DNA from: Homarus americanus
Lineage: Eukaryota > Arthropoda > Malacostraca > Decapoda > Nephropidae
Assembly (NCBI RefSeq): GCF_018991925.1
Contig: NW_024737068.1
Span: 9,583,388-9,647,387, forward strand
Direction: 5' to 3'
DNA length: 64,000 nucleotides
The position numbers and the translations under genes were made by a program. Under the pieces are notes generated by a model. It searched no databases. It worked only from the letters and a program-made list of their open reading frames with translations, and was not told the DNA's origin. Shown here piece by piece: positions 1 to 64,000 of the stretch (within the stretch, counting starts at the first letter, position 1; each line of letters starts with the position of its first letter).

Positions 1-165
1 AGGCCCCATTGTTTCTCTGACTTTGACAACACAATATAAATATTGTTTCTCGCTCTTAATCTGTTTTATTTTTTCCATTTCTGTATTTATTTCTCGTGAT
101 TTTTTTCCTCCCCTTCCCCAGGCCCCGATGTGGGTCGGTGACCTGTGCCTGGGTGAGCTAACCCC

Positions 166-166
<1 letters not shown>
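1..166 (+). repeat. SINE-like repeat S, 3' part (copy 1)
   Basis: The end CCCCAGGCCCCGATGTGGGT...GTGACCTGTGCC...GGGT recurs at 37297-37350 and 59827-59893. The middle part (TTGTTTCTC...TTTGACAACACAA) recurs at 33759-33810 and 59617-59670. Here the tail is (TAA)n instead of poly(A). This is a dispersed family of roughly 430 bp with an internal trinucleotide run, defined below from an intact insertion at 59455-59893. Confidence 0.6.
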
Positions 167-337
<171 letters not shown>

Positions 338-345
338 GCAATATG

Positions 346-1970
346 ACATGCTGGTAATCTAAAAAATCAGCCGAAACTCCACCTACCATATTACAGGTAT
401 CTGCTCTTACTACAGGTCTCCATGTGACATCAATCTACACCTAGCTGCCAGTTCACCACAGAAGTACCACAGGTCACCAGGTACATTGACAGCCAAGACT
501 TCAGGTTACCAGGTCCAGCATCAGCCAGGACTTCATCAGGTCCGGTGTCAGCCAGAACTTCAGGTCACCAAGTTCAGTAAACAAAAGCAGTGACGTCTTG
601 TGCCTAGTGACTGTTTGACTCACAGTGAAATTATGCAATATTTAACATGTGCCACTTAACTACTACCAAGGTAAATGCATCATGGGAGAGACGTTTGATA
701 TTGTGTCAAGGAGCATAACAGTGACAGCCTGTTTGGGGCAGTACGGTTGAGCATTAACAAAGGGAGTAATAAATACTTAAGATGTCATATTAGAGGGATG
801 GTTAGCTAACATAAAATCAAATAATCATGCGGGAAAGTTAACGAGTTCATACAAGTCAGTCTTATAAAGTTGACTTATTATCAAAACCTTAAAGACCAAG
901 GTTAGTTGACGAGTAATTTTCTAAGTTGTCCTTGAAAGTGCTGTCGGTATGTGACATATTTTCCTCCACCATATAAAACGAAAACAAAAAACAATGAATT
1001 TTTATCTTTAACTGCAATATATAAATTCACTCGTATTTTAATCAAAGTTTATTTACTTTGGGATGGGCCTTTTTATGTGTTTATGAGTACCTATCATGAC
1101 GTAACGACAAACCAAAGTGCTGTAGTTTTTAAGATGATTTTTTTTTTTGCAAAATAAATCTGAAAATTTGTTTTATTGAAATAAACAAAAAACTTTAAAA
1201 ATATCTGGGATTGACCATAAGTTGTCTTACTCCTGTTTTTGGTTTACATTGTTTCTTGTTTCTTTTGCTTGGCTACTGAGCGCCTTGCTGACCATGATGA
1301 AATCAGTAATTACATTTCACTTCTTGAAATTCAGTAAAAGATCAATAATATTTTAGTTTTATACATCATTTATTTTACTTCATCCTTTCATATCATTCCT
1401 AACCCTTAATGAAAGTTGAGAGGTAGATGTCAGGAATTCTGGAATAGTAGTTTATGCTTATATAAATTATTAGTGAAAGAACTGCAAACCCCGTGGTAAT
1501 GCGCGAAGTAGAAATACGAGGCCCTACTGCACCGCAGTCAACAAGCGCGTAGTCCATGCTCTAATTCAATGGCGGGCCCTGGTATAAGAAAATAACTAAG
1601 GTATTGTAGTAGATTTAAACCATGTTACTAACCGTTAATTAACGACTGTGGTTGTCGAATGCTGTCCTAGTAATATTATGCTATAACTAGAGGATTCTTT
1701 TATACCACCTTAAAATGTAATGGCCAAAACAATATCCAAACTAAATCGTACCTGTATATTAGCTCGGTGACAATATTCAGTCAGCAGTAGTTTGGGCATA
1801 TGTATTAAAATGGGGTCATTTCTAAATTAAATCAAACCTAACCTTAGTTCATAAAAATCACAAGCGGCCGAAGCATTGTTATAAGACCGCACCAACTACC
1901 AAGGAAACCTACTTAACCTTAGCTAACTTCCTAGCCGGGGAGGGGCGGAAGGCATATTAAACAAGAAAAA
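346..1970. other. Unassigned AT-rich intergenic DNA
   Basis: No coding frame, RNA gene or repeat was recognised. 460-570 contains loosely repeated CAGGT(C/T)ACCAGGT-like words. Confidence 0.4.
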
Positions 1971-2206
1971 CTTACGAGTAATAGAAGCTGTTGGTAGCGA
2001 AAGTCAGAGCGGGGAAGATGACAGAGGAAGAAGCAGGGGATTAGGAAGGAAATTGTAGTGGGAGAGATAGAGCCGTGGCTTGACACGACATGCGTTATAT
2101 TTGATTTAGCGCAGAGCGCACGAATTGTTTTTTTTGTCTGTATTGGGTGTGTGATCCTCGGGTCACCATTACTCCGGATTGTGTTAGATACGAGTAATAG
2201 AAGCTC

Positions 2207-2400
2207 CAACAACTTTCCCTGAATACGAATTCGCAACTTTTCGATTTACAACAGGTACCTACCTACTGCTAGGTGAACAGGGACCAAGGGGGCTAGGAAG
2301 AGTGTCCAAACAACTTTCCGCCGGCCCGGGAATCGAACCGGTGACATCTCGCTTGCGAGGCAAAGGCGGTACCGCTCTACCACAAAACTTAGATAGATGT
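2207..2400 (-). mobile_element. tRNA-derived SINE flanked by a 15-bp target duplication
   Basis: On the minus strand a tRNA-like head reads GTGGTAGAGCGGTA (A box) ... GGTTCGATTCC (B box), followed by ACACTCTTCCTAGCCCC and CCCTGTTCACCTAGCAG, a tail common in decapod SINEs. The 15-bp word GAGTAATAGAAGCTC flanks it at 2192-2206 and 2401-2415, as expected of a target-site duplication. It is not a functional tRNA: the acceptor stem does not pair. Confidence 0.7.
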
Positions 2401-2619
2401 GAGTAATAGAAGCTCGAAAGTACTATGATATGGTGTATTTGTAGGGGTTTTGTGGACGTGAGAGAAGCCCTTCGGACCGAGTGGCTCATAAACTAAACAA
2501 TGGGCAAAGGACAAAATCGAACCGTTATATCTCCGCGAATGACGAAGAGAAGTGCCACTAATGCGAGCCTGGGGGCCTAATTATCTACCAAACGAAACTT
2601 TTTGTCAAGAAATGAATAT

Positions 2620-5180
2620 CATTTTCAATCTCAGTGGGCGCCGTCTTACAGCAGGAGATCAACGGAATTTTCATGCCCGTTGCTTTTCTTCTCCTAGCAG
2701 CTAGCCACACACACCTCAAGTACATGCTTTTTGATCGAGAACTCCTGGCCACTTATACTTGGCTGTCAAACATTCCAACCTTACTTCCTCGGGCCCGTCA
2801 ATTCACCATCTTCACACAGTCGCAAGCTTCGTCCACGCCTTCGCTTCAACTTCCAGTCACGCCACACCTCGTATACCGCGCCACTTGGCTTACATCTCAG
2901 GTTCTCCAGCGTCCAGCACGATAAAAGGCAATACAACAGGGAATCGCCAGCGCCCTCTCTCGTTGTATATCACCATTCTTCCTCATCTCCACCCATTGAT
3001 TATGGAGCAGCTAGCAGCGGCTCAAAGAGAAAAGACAGACCTGGCAGCATACCAAGACTTATCCCCCTCGGGCCTCATACTCCAAGAACTCCCTGTTCTG
3101 GCACAAAGATAAAATTGTGGTGCGGCGTATCCTGTGGACAGCCTAGACCGTTCGTGCCTCACATCCACCGCCTTGTTTCTGACCGCATCCATGGTCTAGC
3201 CACCCGGGTGTGCGGGCCTCCTTACCTCCTCCGCAACGTGTAGTCTGGCCCGGCATCAAGTCTGATGCTAAGAAATGGAGCTGCCCAGTGCCTGGCCTGC
3301 CAGTCCTCAAAATACATCGTCACATGCAGGCCCCTTACAAGCCTTTCCTGTTCCCCAAAGAACGTTTCAAGTAGTACACCTCGACATCGTGGGACCTCTA
3401 CCATCATCCTACGGTAGCACCTACATCTTCACCTGCATCGACCGTTTCACCAGGTGGACAAAGCAGATCCCATGCCCAACACTTTGTAGAGACTACTCTC
3501 CGCTTCATGTCGATTGGGTTTCCGTTTCAGCCCCCACCAGCCGTAATCACTGACCGAGGAGTACCAGTTTGAGTCTAACTCTGTAGCACCTCCTACAGGT
3601 TTATAACGTCCTGGACCTTGCTTGCTACAGCATACCACCCTCAAGCCAACGGCATGGTGAGAGCGTTTTCACCGGCAGCTGAAGGACGCACTCAAGGCAC
3701 AGCACGACCCTTACAGCTGGACTGATGCGCTTCCCTTGTGCTCCTCGGCATCCGTGCGTCACACAAGGAGGATATGGACTGTAGCCCAGCAGATCTGACA
3801 CTGAAGGCCCCTTCGGCTGCCAGGGATTTCTCACTCCCTCCTGATCTCAACCAAACCACTCCAGCCGTTCGTCACGACTTACTCAAAAAAGCTTCACGAC
3901 AAGCGGTTTTCTGCATTCAGAGCTACTGCTCACGCCAAGCTACAAAGCGCCTGAACACATCCTCCTGCACTACTCACAGCCGAGTATGTTTCGTCAGGCA
4001 TGATGATGCTCCACCGCAACCCATTACAACGCCCCTACGATGGACCCTTCCAGGTGGTTACCCGTTCAGCAAAGTTCTGACAATTATCCGGAATAGCAGA
4101 CATGACACCGTCATGGAGCCGAGTCAAACCGGCCGCCTTGCATGGGCCCCAGCCCAGCAGCACCATCAACAAACTACGCCTGCACCAGTCTACCCCGCAG
4201 TTACCACCGGCGCACTTACCACGCCCGACATTTCTGGGCACCTCTTTTCACCCTCATGTACAACCTGCTCCTGTCATGGGGCTAGACCTGTAGCCAGACC
4301 TCTCCCTTCTATCATAGAACCTGCTCCTGCCATGGACCCTCCTCCTGACGCAGCCCCTGCAGCAGCAGGAGCACAACAACCATTGCTTGTACAACCTCCT
4401 CTAATCCCAAACCCTCTTTCTCCTCCTAATTCTCCCACAGGTTTTGTGTCACTGGACGGAGTTGTTACACGTAGCGGTCGAGTCGTACATACACCTGCCC
4501 GGTATGTGTTATGTGTGGGACACAACCCGGACAACATCCAGCCTCCCGCCGCGCCGGGAGGGGAGGGGGAGTATTGTAGTGGACGTCTCCCCTACAACTG
4601 CGTATCGCATTCCGACGCGCCGCCGTATCCTAGCAACCAAGCGAGAGCTGACACCAGATGGTACGGTAACCTAGCAACGAAACTAGACACCGGCGACTTT
4701 CTGGGTTTTCCCAACATGATTCATAGAGGACTGGCGGCTGCTGCTGGGTATATAAGCTCTGTCTCTCCATTGAGATTCATTCTGCCCATCTTCCTGAACA
4801 AGCAACACCTCCTCCAGCAAGCTCCACGCTGTCAGCATTCATTCAACCAGGAGGCCAGCAACAGGCAACATCTTCTCTAACGAAGCTCCTGCACATCTAC
4901 CTCCTTCATCACGCTACTCACCGAACGTCTCTACTGAGCAGCTACTCACCACACGGCACCTCCAGCACCAGACTGTCTATCATATAACTTATATTATACA
5001 AGAAAACCACCTTAGAGTTTCCATCCATCCTGAGTGCTAGACAACATTATACCACGAATTCCTACAGTCTACTTAGTCTCTTTGCCTAATTGTCGCCATG
5101 TTAGTAGTGTTCCCCAGTGGGAAGTGATTGTGAGGAAACTGTGGACAGTACAAGTTAATAATATACTAAATAAATGTATT
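2620..5180 (+). mobile_element. Gypsy-type LTR retrotransposon, decayed, 5' truncated, with 3' LTR
   Basis: In order: an RNase H fragment (2630-2930, GAVLQQEINGIFMPVAF); the integrase core (about 3340-3560, VVHLDIVGPLPSSYGS and DRFTRW); the integrase C-terminal region (3735-4130, LLGIRASHKED, then PYDGPFQVV and VKPA); the pol tail TRSGRVVHTP (4470-4500); a polypurine tract at 4556-4570; and a 3' LTR from TGTAGTGG at 4575. Frames shift repeatedly, so it is dead. It lacks gag, protease and most of RT. It is from a different lineage than the Gypsy in intron 1. Confidence 0.75.
4575..5180 (+). repeat. 3' LTR of the Gypsy-type element (right end approximate)
   Basis: It starts TGTAGTGG right after a G/A polypurine tract. 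It contains TATATAA at 4749-4755 and AATAAA at 5169-5174, the usual order of promoter and polyadenylation signals in an LTR. No 5' LTR partner is in the window, so the right border is approximate. Confidence 0.55.
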
Positions 5181-5262
5181 ATTATTCATATTTAAGTATA
5201 ACATACTCGTGATGATGATAATAATAATACCGTATATCTGTATATCTTAGTGATAAACCAAA

Positions 5263-5263
<1 letters not shown>

Positions 5264-5360
<97 letters not shown>

Positions 5361-5373
5361 ATGTGTGTGTGTG
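5264..5373. repeat. (AC)n(AT)n(GT)n compound microsatellite
   Basis: AC repeats pass into a long AT run and then into GT repeats, making a self-complementary, hairpin-forming tract. Confidence 0.95.
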
Positions 5374-6084
5374 TGATATAAAAATAATGTTATTACTTTA
5401 GAACCTTTCGTCTTGTAATTGTTTTATTCCTGTATATTTGATTATTCATATTGTACGATCTACTTCCGTTTCTTATATTATATAATAATAATTCTGCACA
5501 TAACTGTAGCAAAATGGTACCATTTCAACACAAAAGGTAAATTATGAGTTTCCTTAATAGAGAGAGAGATAGGGCGTATCAAGTTATGAAACTATCTCCT
5601 CCTTTTAACCACTCCTCTTTCATTACTTCTATTAATCGTTGTAAGGCTATTCTTCGTAGGGCCAAGCGGAATTTTATAAAAATAAAAACCGCTGACCTGA
5701 CTAGCTCTTCTTTTAAATCCTTCTGGTTCTTAAACAAAAATACTCTATAATAACTTTTGCACTCCCTCTTTTCCTCCTCTCTTCCCACCTGATAACTCTA
5801 TCGCCAACTCTCTCCCTGATAAAGCCATCTCTTGAATTGAAACAGAATTTAATTGAAACAGCTTATTTAGCCAGAAAAACACTAATACAGAGTGGATAAT
5901 AATAACAATATTAACATGGCTGAGCCAGTTGAGAACCTGGGCTCTCTTTTAGGCATCTGATATATACTATATATTTATCTCCAGGAAGTATTATGTAACA
6001 TTTAGTATCATCTGGAATAGTACAATAGCATGGTGGTAATAAGAACATCTCATAATGTTACCACGGTTATCATTTCAATATTTA

Positions 6085-6189
<105 letters not shown>

Positions 6190-6289
6190 AGAGAAGGATA
6201 ATTACAAGGAAAGAAACACGGTTCTTAAGGGAACTTCGTGTTTTCTTTCTTGTGCCATCAGCATACCCAGATCACGCGCACTCACATTG

Positions 6290-6425
<136 letters not shown>

Positions 6426-6656
6426 ATAAATTACAGTGGAATTGAAAACATAAGTATAATGGGGGAGCAGTACAACATGGGTTGTACAGTAATAAGGTTG
6501 AACAAGAGGACAGAGCTGTCAGGATTATGTCTAGTTGGCAATTATGTTTATTGCAATGATAATTACTTATCTATTTACATGATAATTTCCTATAAAATGG
6601 TTTTGATGGTACAATAAAAGCAGGTACTGTAAATATAGTAGGTGTTACAAGAAATA

Positions 6657-6830
6657 TTAATAGTTAGACAATAGATATTTTTTAAGAGATGATTTAGTGG
6701 AAGGGAGCGTAGTCTTTGCTCGGATTTGTGGGGGTAAGTTGTTCCATACCTTCATACCATGATATTTTATGGAGGCCTGGGACTGAGAGGAGCGCATGGG
6801 GGTGGTCTTAGTAGCTCTGGGTGCCTTTGG
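6657..6830 (-). mobile_element. 3' end of a LINE, opposite orientation, inside the Jockey fossil
   Basis: The minus-strand frame ends with YHGMKVWNNLPPQIRAK...STKSSLKKYLLSNY and a stop at 6657. This is the usual C-terminal tail of LINE ORF2 proteins (the W-N-x-L-P motif). It is a 5'-truncated copy, probably with its 3' UTR and the TA tracts at 5835-6656. Confidence 0.55.
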
Positions 6831-8094
6831 CACCATATTTTCCTCTAACTCCACCTTAGAAGATTCCAACTCTATCCCTCCTACTCCTGCTCCTGAATCT
6901 ATGCACTTTCCTATAATCTCCGCTCGTAGGGTTGCTTGTGTGTTATCAGGATTGGAGGTGAGTAAGGAGCATGGACCGGACGGAATACCCACTCCTGTTC
7001 TGAGAGAGCATGCTGAAATTCTTGCCCGCGTGCTTACTCGCCTCTTTCGCCTTTGCCTCAAAACACAAACTTTTCCTCCTTGGAAGCATACCTCTGACTA
7101 TCGCCCCATTGCTCTAACTTCAATCCTCTCTAATATTTTCAAAACTATCTTAAACTCTCATTTTCTCCGTCACCTTGAACGCCTTTCTCTTTTGTCGGAT
7201 CACCAGTATGGATTTTGCCAGGCGAGATCTACTGGTGATCTGCTCTCCTACTGCAACTATATTTGGACATCCTCTCAGGGATTATGGGGAAACTTTCGTC
7301 GTGGCCCTTGACATCTCCAAAGCATTTGACGGGGTATAGCACAAGTCTTTGCTTTCTAAACTTTCCTCTTATGGTGTTTCTCCACCACTTTGTTTTAGTT
7401 TGCTTGAGAACCGATCCATGGCAGTTGTTGTCGAGGGATCGATCTCTCGCTCTTTTTCTACCAATAGTGATATCCCACAGGGTTCTGTTCTTTCACCTAC
7501 TCTCTTCTCTCTTTTTATCAATGATTTGCTTTATACTACGACTAATTCTATCCATTCTTACCCTGATGATTCTACTCTTCACTCTTCTTCACATTTATCA
7601 CTTCTCCCTAATTCTCAAACTAGATTTTTTTCTGGAGCTGATATCATATCATCTATCAATGCGGATCTGTACAGAATCTCCGAATAGAGAGGTAGAAATT
7701 TGGTTAAACTCAATTCTAATAAAACTCAGGATATATCAATTTACTTTTCAAATTAGATGATCTCCCACCAATGACATTTTAGGTCGCAATTATTCTGTCA
7801 AATTATAAATTAGATATGTTAGGCCTCACCATTTCCTCTAATATGTCATGGAAACCACACATTCACAATATTGCTAAAGCTGCCTCCCGAAAGTTGGGAA
7901 TGCTGTACACAGATAGGGTGGAATCAAACGGCTTTCTATTAACTCTCCTTTTAGTTGATAACAAGTGATCGTGGGCCCTTCTTGCCCGGTGGCGAGTCTG
8001 GTTGTACAGTTTACCGAGGCGTGAAAGTTCGAACGCTCGTGCTTGGCTAGTGAACAACCGCCGTCCGGCTGACAGCGTACAGCCACATCGTTTT

Positions 8095-8460
8095 CCTGAT
8101 GGTCGTGGTTGTTATAATCATGGTCGTGGTTGTTATAATCACGGTCGTGGTTGTAATAATCATGGTCGTGGATGTTATAATCATGGTCGTGGTTGTTATA
8201 ATCATGGTCGTGGTTGTTATAATCATGGTCGGTTATTATAATCATGGTCGTAAGATATAATCATAGCTCGGTTGTTATAATCATGGTTGTGGTTGTTATA
8301 ATCATGTTCTTAGTTGTTACAACTTGCGGTCGTATGTTATAATCATGGTCGTGCTGTTATAATCATAATGGCTGTTATAATCATAGTCGTAATGTTTATA
8401 ATCATGGTCGTATATATGACTCATAGTCGGCTATATGATCATAGTCGTGGTTGTTATAAT
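8095..8460. repeat. 21-bp minisatellite, unit like ATGGTCGTGGTTGTTATAAT(C)
   Basis: The first half is regular (ATGGTCGTGGTTGTTATAATC); the right half decays. Open frames here on both strands are repeat artefacts. Confidence 0.9.
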
Positions 8461-9458
8461 TATGGGTCATATATATATATATATATATAAGCTGTTATGT
8501 AAATCATATAAATTTAATTGTGAAATGTTACCAGCGTTTTCTTTTCCTTGGTACATAACCTTGAAGCACAAATATATTTTTGTTTTATTTTAAGTGTTGA
8601 TGTCATGTGAGGACCTTCATTACAGCAATACCTGTTTATGTTCTGCAACCACTACCTTCCGCCACAAGAGGAGGGAAATATAGTTACTTGTTCGTGGCCT
8701 TACATAATATTTATTATATATAATAAACGATTACATTGGAAATTCTGAAGGAATTTGTGTTCAAGTGTGGAGATAGTTGTTAACAATGACCAAACTGATG
8801 TTGGTAGAAATACAATCACAACTACAATATGCAATAGTATAAACTTACCGAAAATATCAGTTTATTTTAAGGATAAGCAGGAAATTTAATTACAATATTG
8901 ATAAGAAATTTAAAAGATTATGCGAATGTCCTGACTCAACACCTCATAACCACTGTAACATCAACTTTGCAAAGTCTTATTCATGCAAAATTTATTTGTT
9001 TTCGAACACAAATGCCTCGGTTTCAAATTCAAACTGTATATGAATATAATGCCCGAATAACACAAGGTTCTTCATTTAATATCCTGCCGTTGATTGGTTA
9101 TATATATGAAATAAGTAATAATTATAGAAAAATAGCCATTAGTGATACTGGGTGATGCCGCCGTGTGTGTGATGTTGTGTCTTTCTCTCCTTCTGTTCTT
9201 CCTTTAGTTTTCTCTCTAAATCATTTTGTCATCTTCATTGAAATATGATTCTATTTTTAGCACATTCTTTCTTTATTCGTTATTCTGCATGCCTTACTCC
9301 GTTTATCATTCTATCTTGTTTCTATTATGTTCATTTTTGTTTCGATTTTTCTTTCTTCTCTGTCGCTCACATAACCTTCCTCCTCTAATGTGATCGTTTA
9401 CATTCTTCTCTTTCTTTTTGCCTTTTAAAATCCCTGCATCACCATTATCTTGACCTCC
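8461..9458. other. Unassigned AT-rich intergenic DNA
   Basis: No recognisable gene. The segment near 9180-9500 is pyrimidine-rich on the plus strand and may be the region just beyond the protease gene's 3' end. Confidence 0.35.
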
Positions 9459-9464
9459 TTTATT
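9459..9464 (-). promoter_or_regulatory. Candidate polyadenylation signal AATAAA for the protease gene
   Basis: TTTATT on the plus strand gives AATAAA on the sense strand, about 385 bases past the stop codon. Another AATAAA lies at 9272-9277. AT-rich sequence makes chance hits likely, so this is only a candidate. Confidence 0.3.
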
Positions 9465-9848
9465 TACTTAATCACCTCATTCTTCTCTACCCCTTATCCA
9501 CATCTAAACGCGCTTCAATTACTGTAATGTCATTAATTAGTCCTCATTAGTTACACGATTCAAATTTCCATCACAAAATTACACGTACAGCTTAGCCTCG
9601 GATTCTGACAGTAGTTGCTATCTATATTTCAAATACTGTATAGTCTCTTCGTTTGTCTACCCTGTGATATATTTATCCACACTCTTTTCTTCTGGTTTCC
9701 TGTTTTTCGTTTTTTTTCCTTCTTTAGACATACTAGTTCAGTGGTGAAAAATTTCATATTTATCAAAATTTTTCCTCTCTGTCTCCCGTTTTATATTTAT
9801 GCAGCATTAGTTTCCTCTGATTTGCTGCTTTTCATTTAGTTTCCTTCT

Positions 9849-63995
<54,147 letters not shown>

Positions 63996-64000
63996 CTGCC

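Noticed and set aside
2310..2395. A tRNA gene on the minus strand
   Set aside because: A and B boxes are present, but the arms do not fold into a proper cloverleaf with a paired acceptor stem, and a SINE body follows with flanking duplication.
2731..4880. Large plus-strand frames of 170 and 380 codons read as host proteins
   Set aside because: Family motifs appear in several frames in order, showing a decayed Gypsy pol; the long frames are partly off-frame readings.
8002..8245. Gly/Asn/His-rich frames at the 21-bp minisatellite
   Set aside because: Repeat artefacts overlapping the decayed end of the Jockey-like fossil.

Overview
The window looks like a gene-poor, repeat-dense piece of a decapod crustacean genome (crayfish, lobster, shrimp or crab type). 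The reasons are very large introns, heavy loads of tri- and dinucleotide microsatellites, TTAGG-type telomere-like blocks, a tRNA-derived SINE, and several non-LTR retrotransposon types (CR1, RTE-like, Jockey-like, and a family with a restriction-like endonuclease). The species call is inference. There is no bacterial gene organisation.

One host gene dominates. On the minus strand, twelve exons from about 63,995 down to 9,849 join with consistent splice phases at all eleven introns. They encode a secreted-type multidomain S1 serine protease: a clip-like six-cysteine module, a CUB domain, a Thr-rich mucin-like linker, an acidic segment, an Arg|Val-Ile-Gly-Gly activation site, then a protease domain with His, Asp and Ser of the catalytic triad on separate exons. 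The 5' end (signal peptide, promoter) lies beyond the right edge. Introns 3, 4 and 10 are short; every intron above 3 kb holds transposons and tandem repeats.

Layout. 1-9,450 is downstream intergenic DNA: a SINE-like tail with (TAA)n, a tRNA-derived SINE, a decayed Gypsy element with a 3' LTR, AT repeats and a Jockey-like LINE fossil. Intron 11 (10,023-16,223) has an RTE-like 5' fragment, the end of a TIR transposon, a long hairpin and telomere-like repeats. Intron 10 has a 40-bp minisatellite grown from the exon 10 splice donor. Intron 8 has a 21-bp satellite invaded by a truncated RLE-type retrotransposon (D1). Intron 7 has an RTE-like LINE carrying a MULE-like insertion, and a 2.65-kb TIR DNA transposon with an uninterrupted 668-codon frame. 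Intron 6 has a CR1 inside a 31-bp minisatellite rich in TGACGTCA. Intron 5 has a SINE-like repeat split by a nearly complete RLE-type element (D2), then LINE-tail arrays. Intron 2 is almost wholly a 30-bp minisatellite split by another CR1. Intron 1 (17.5 kb) holds D3, an RTE-like LINE split by a Gypsy that is itself split by a CR1, another SINE-like copy, and a CR1-group LINE.

The host gene is the only evident cellular gene. The rest is transposon protein-coding remnants and tandem repeats, which together account for most of the gene's expanded length. Family names below come from reading the translations; no database search was possible.
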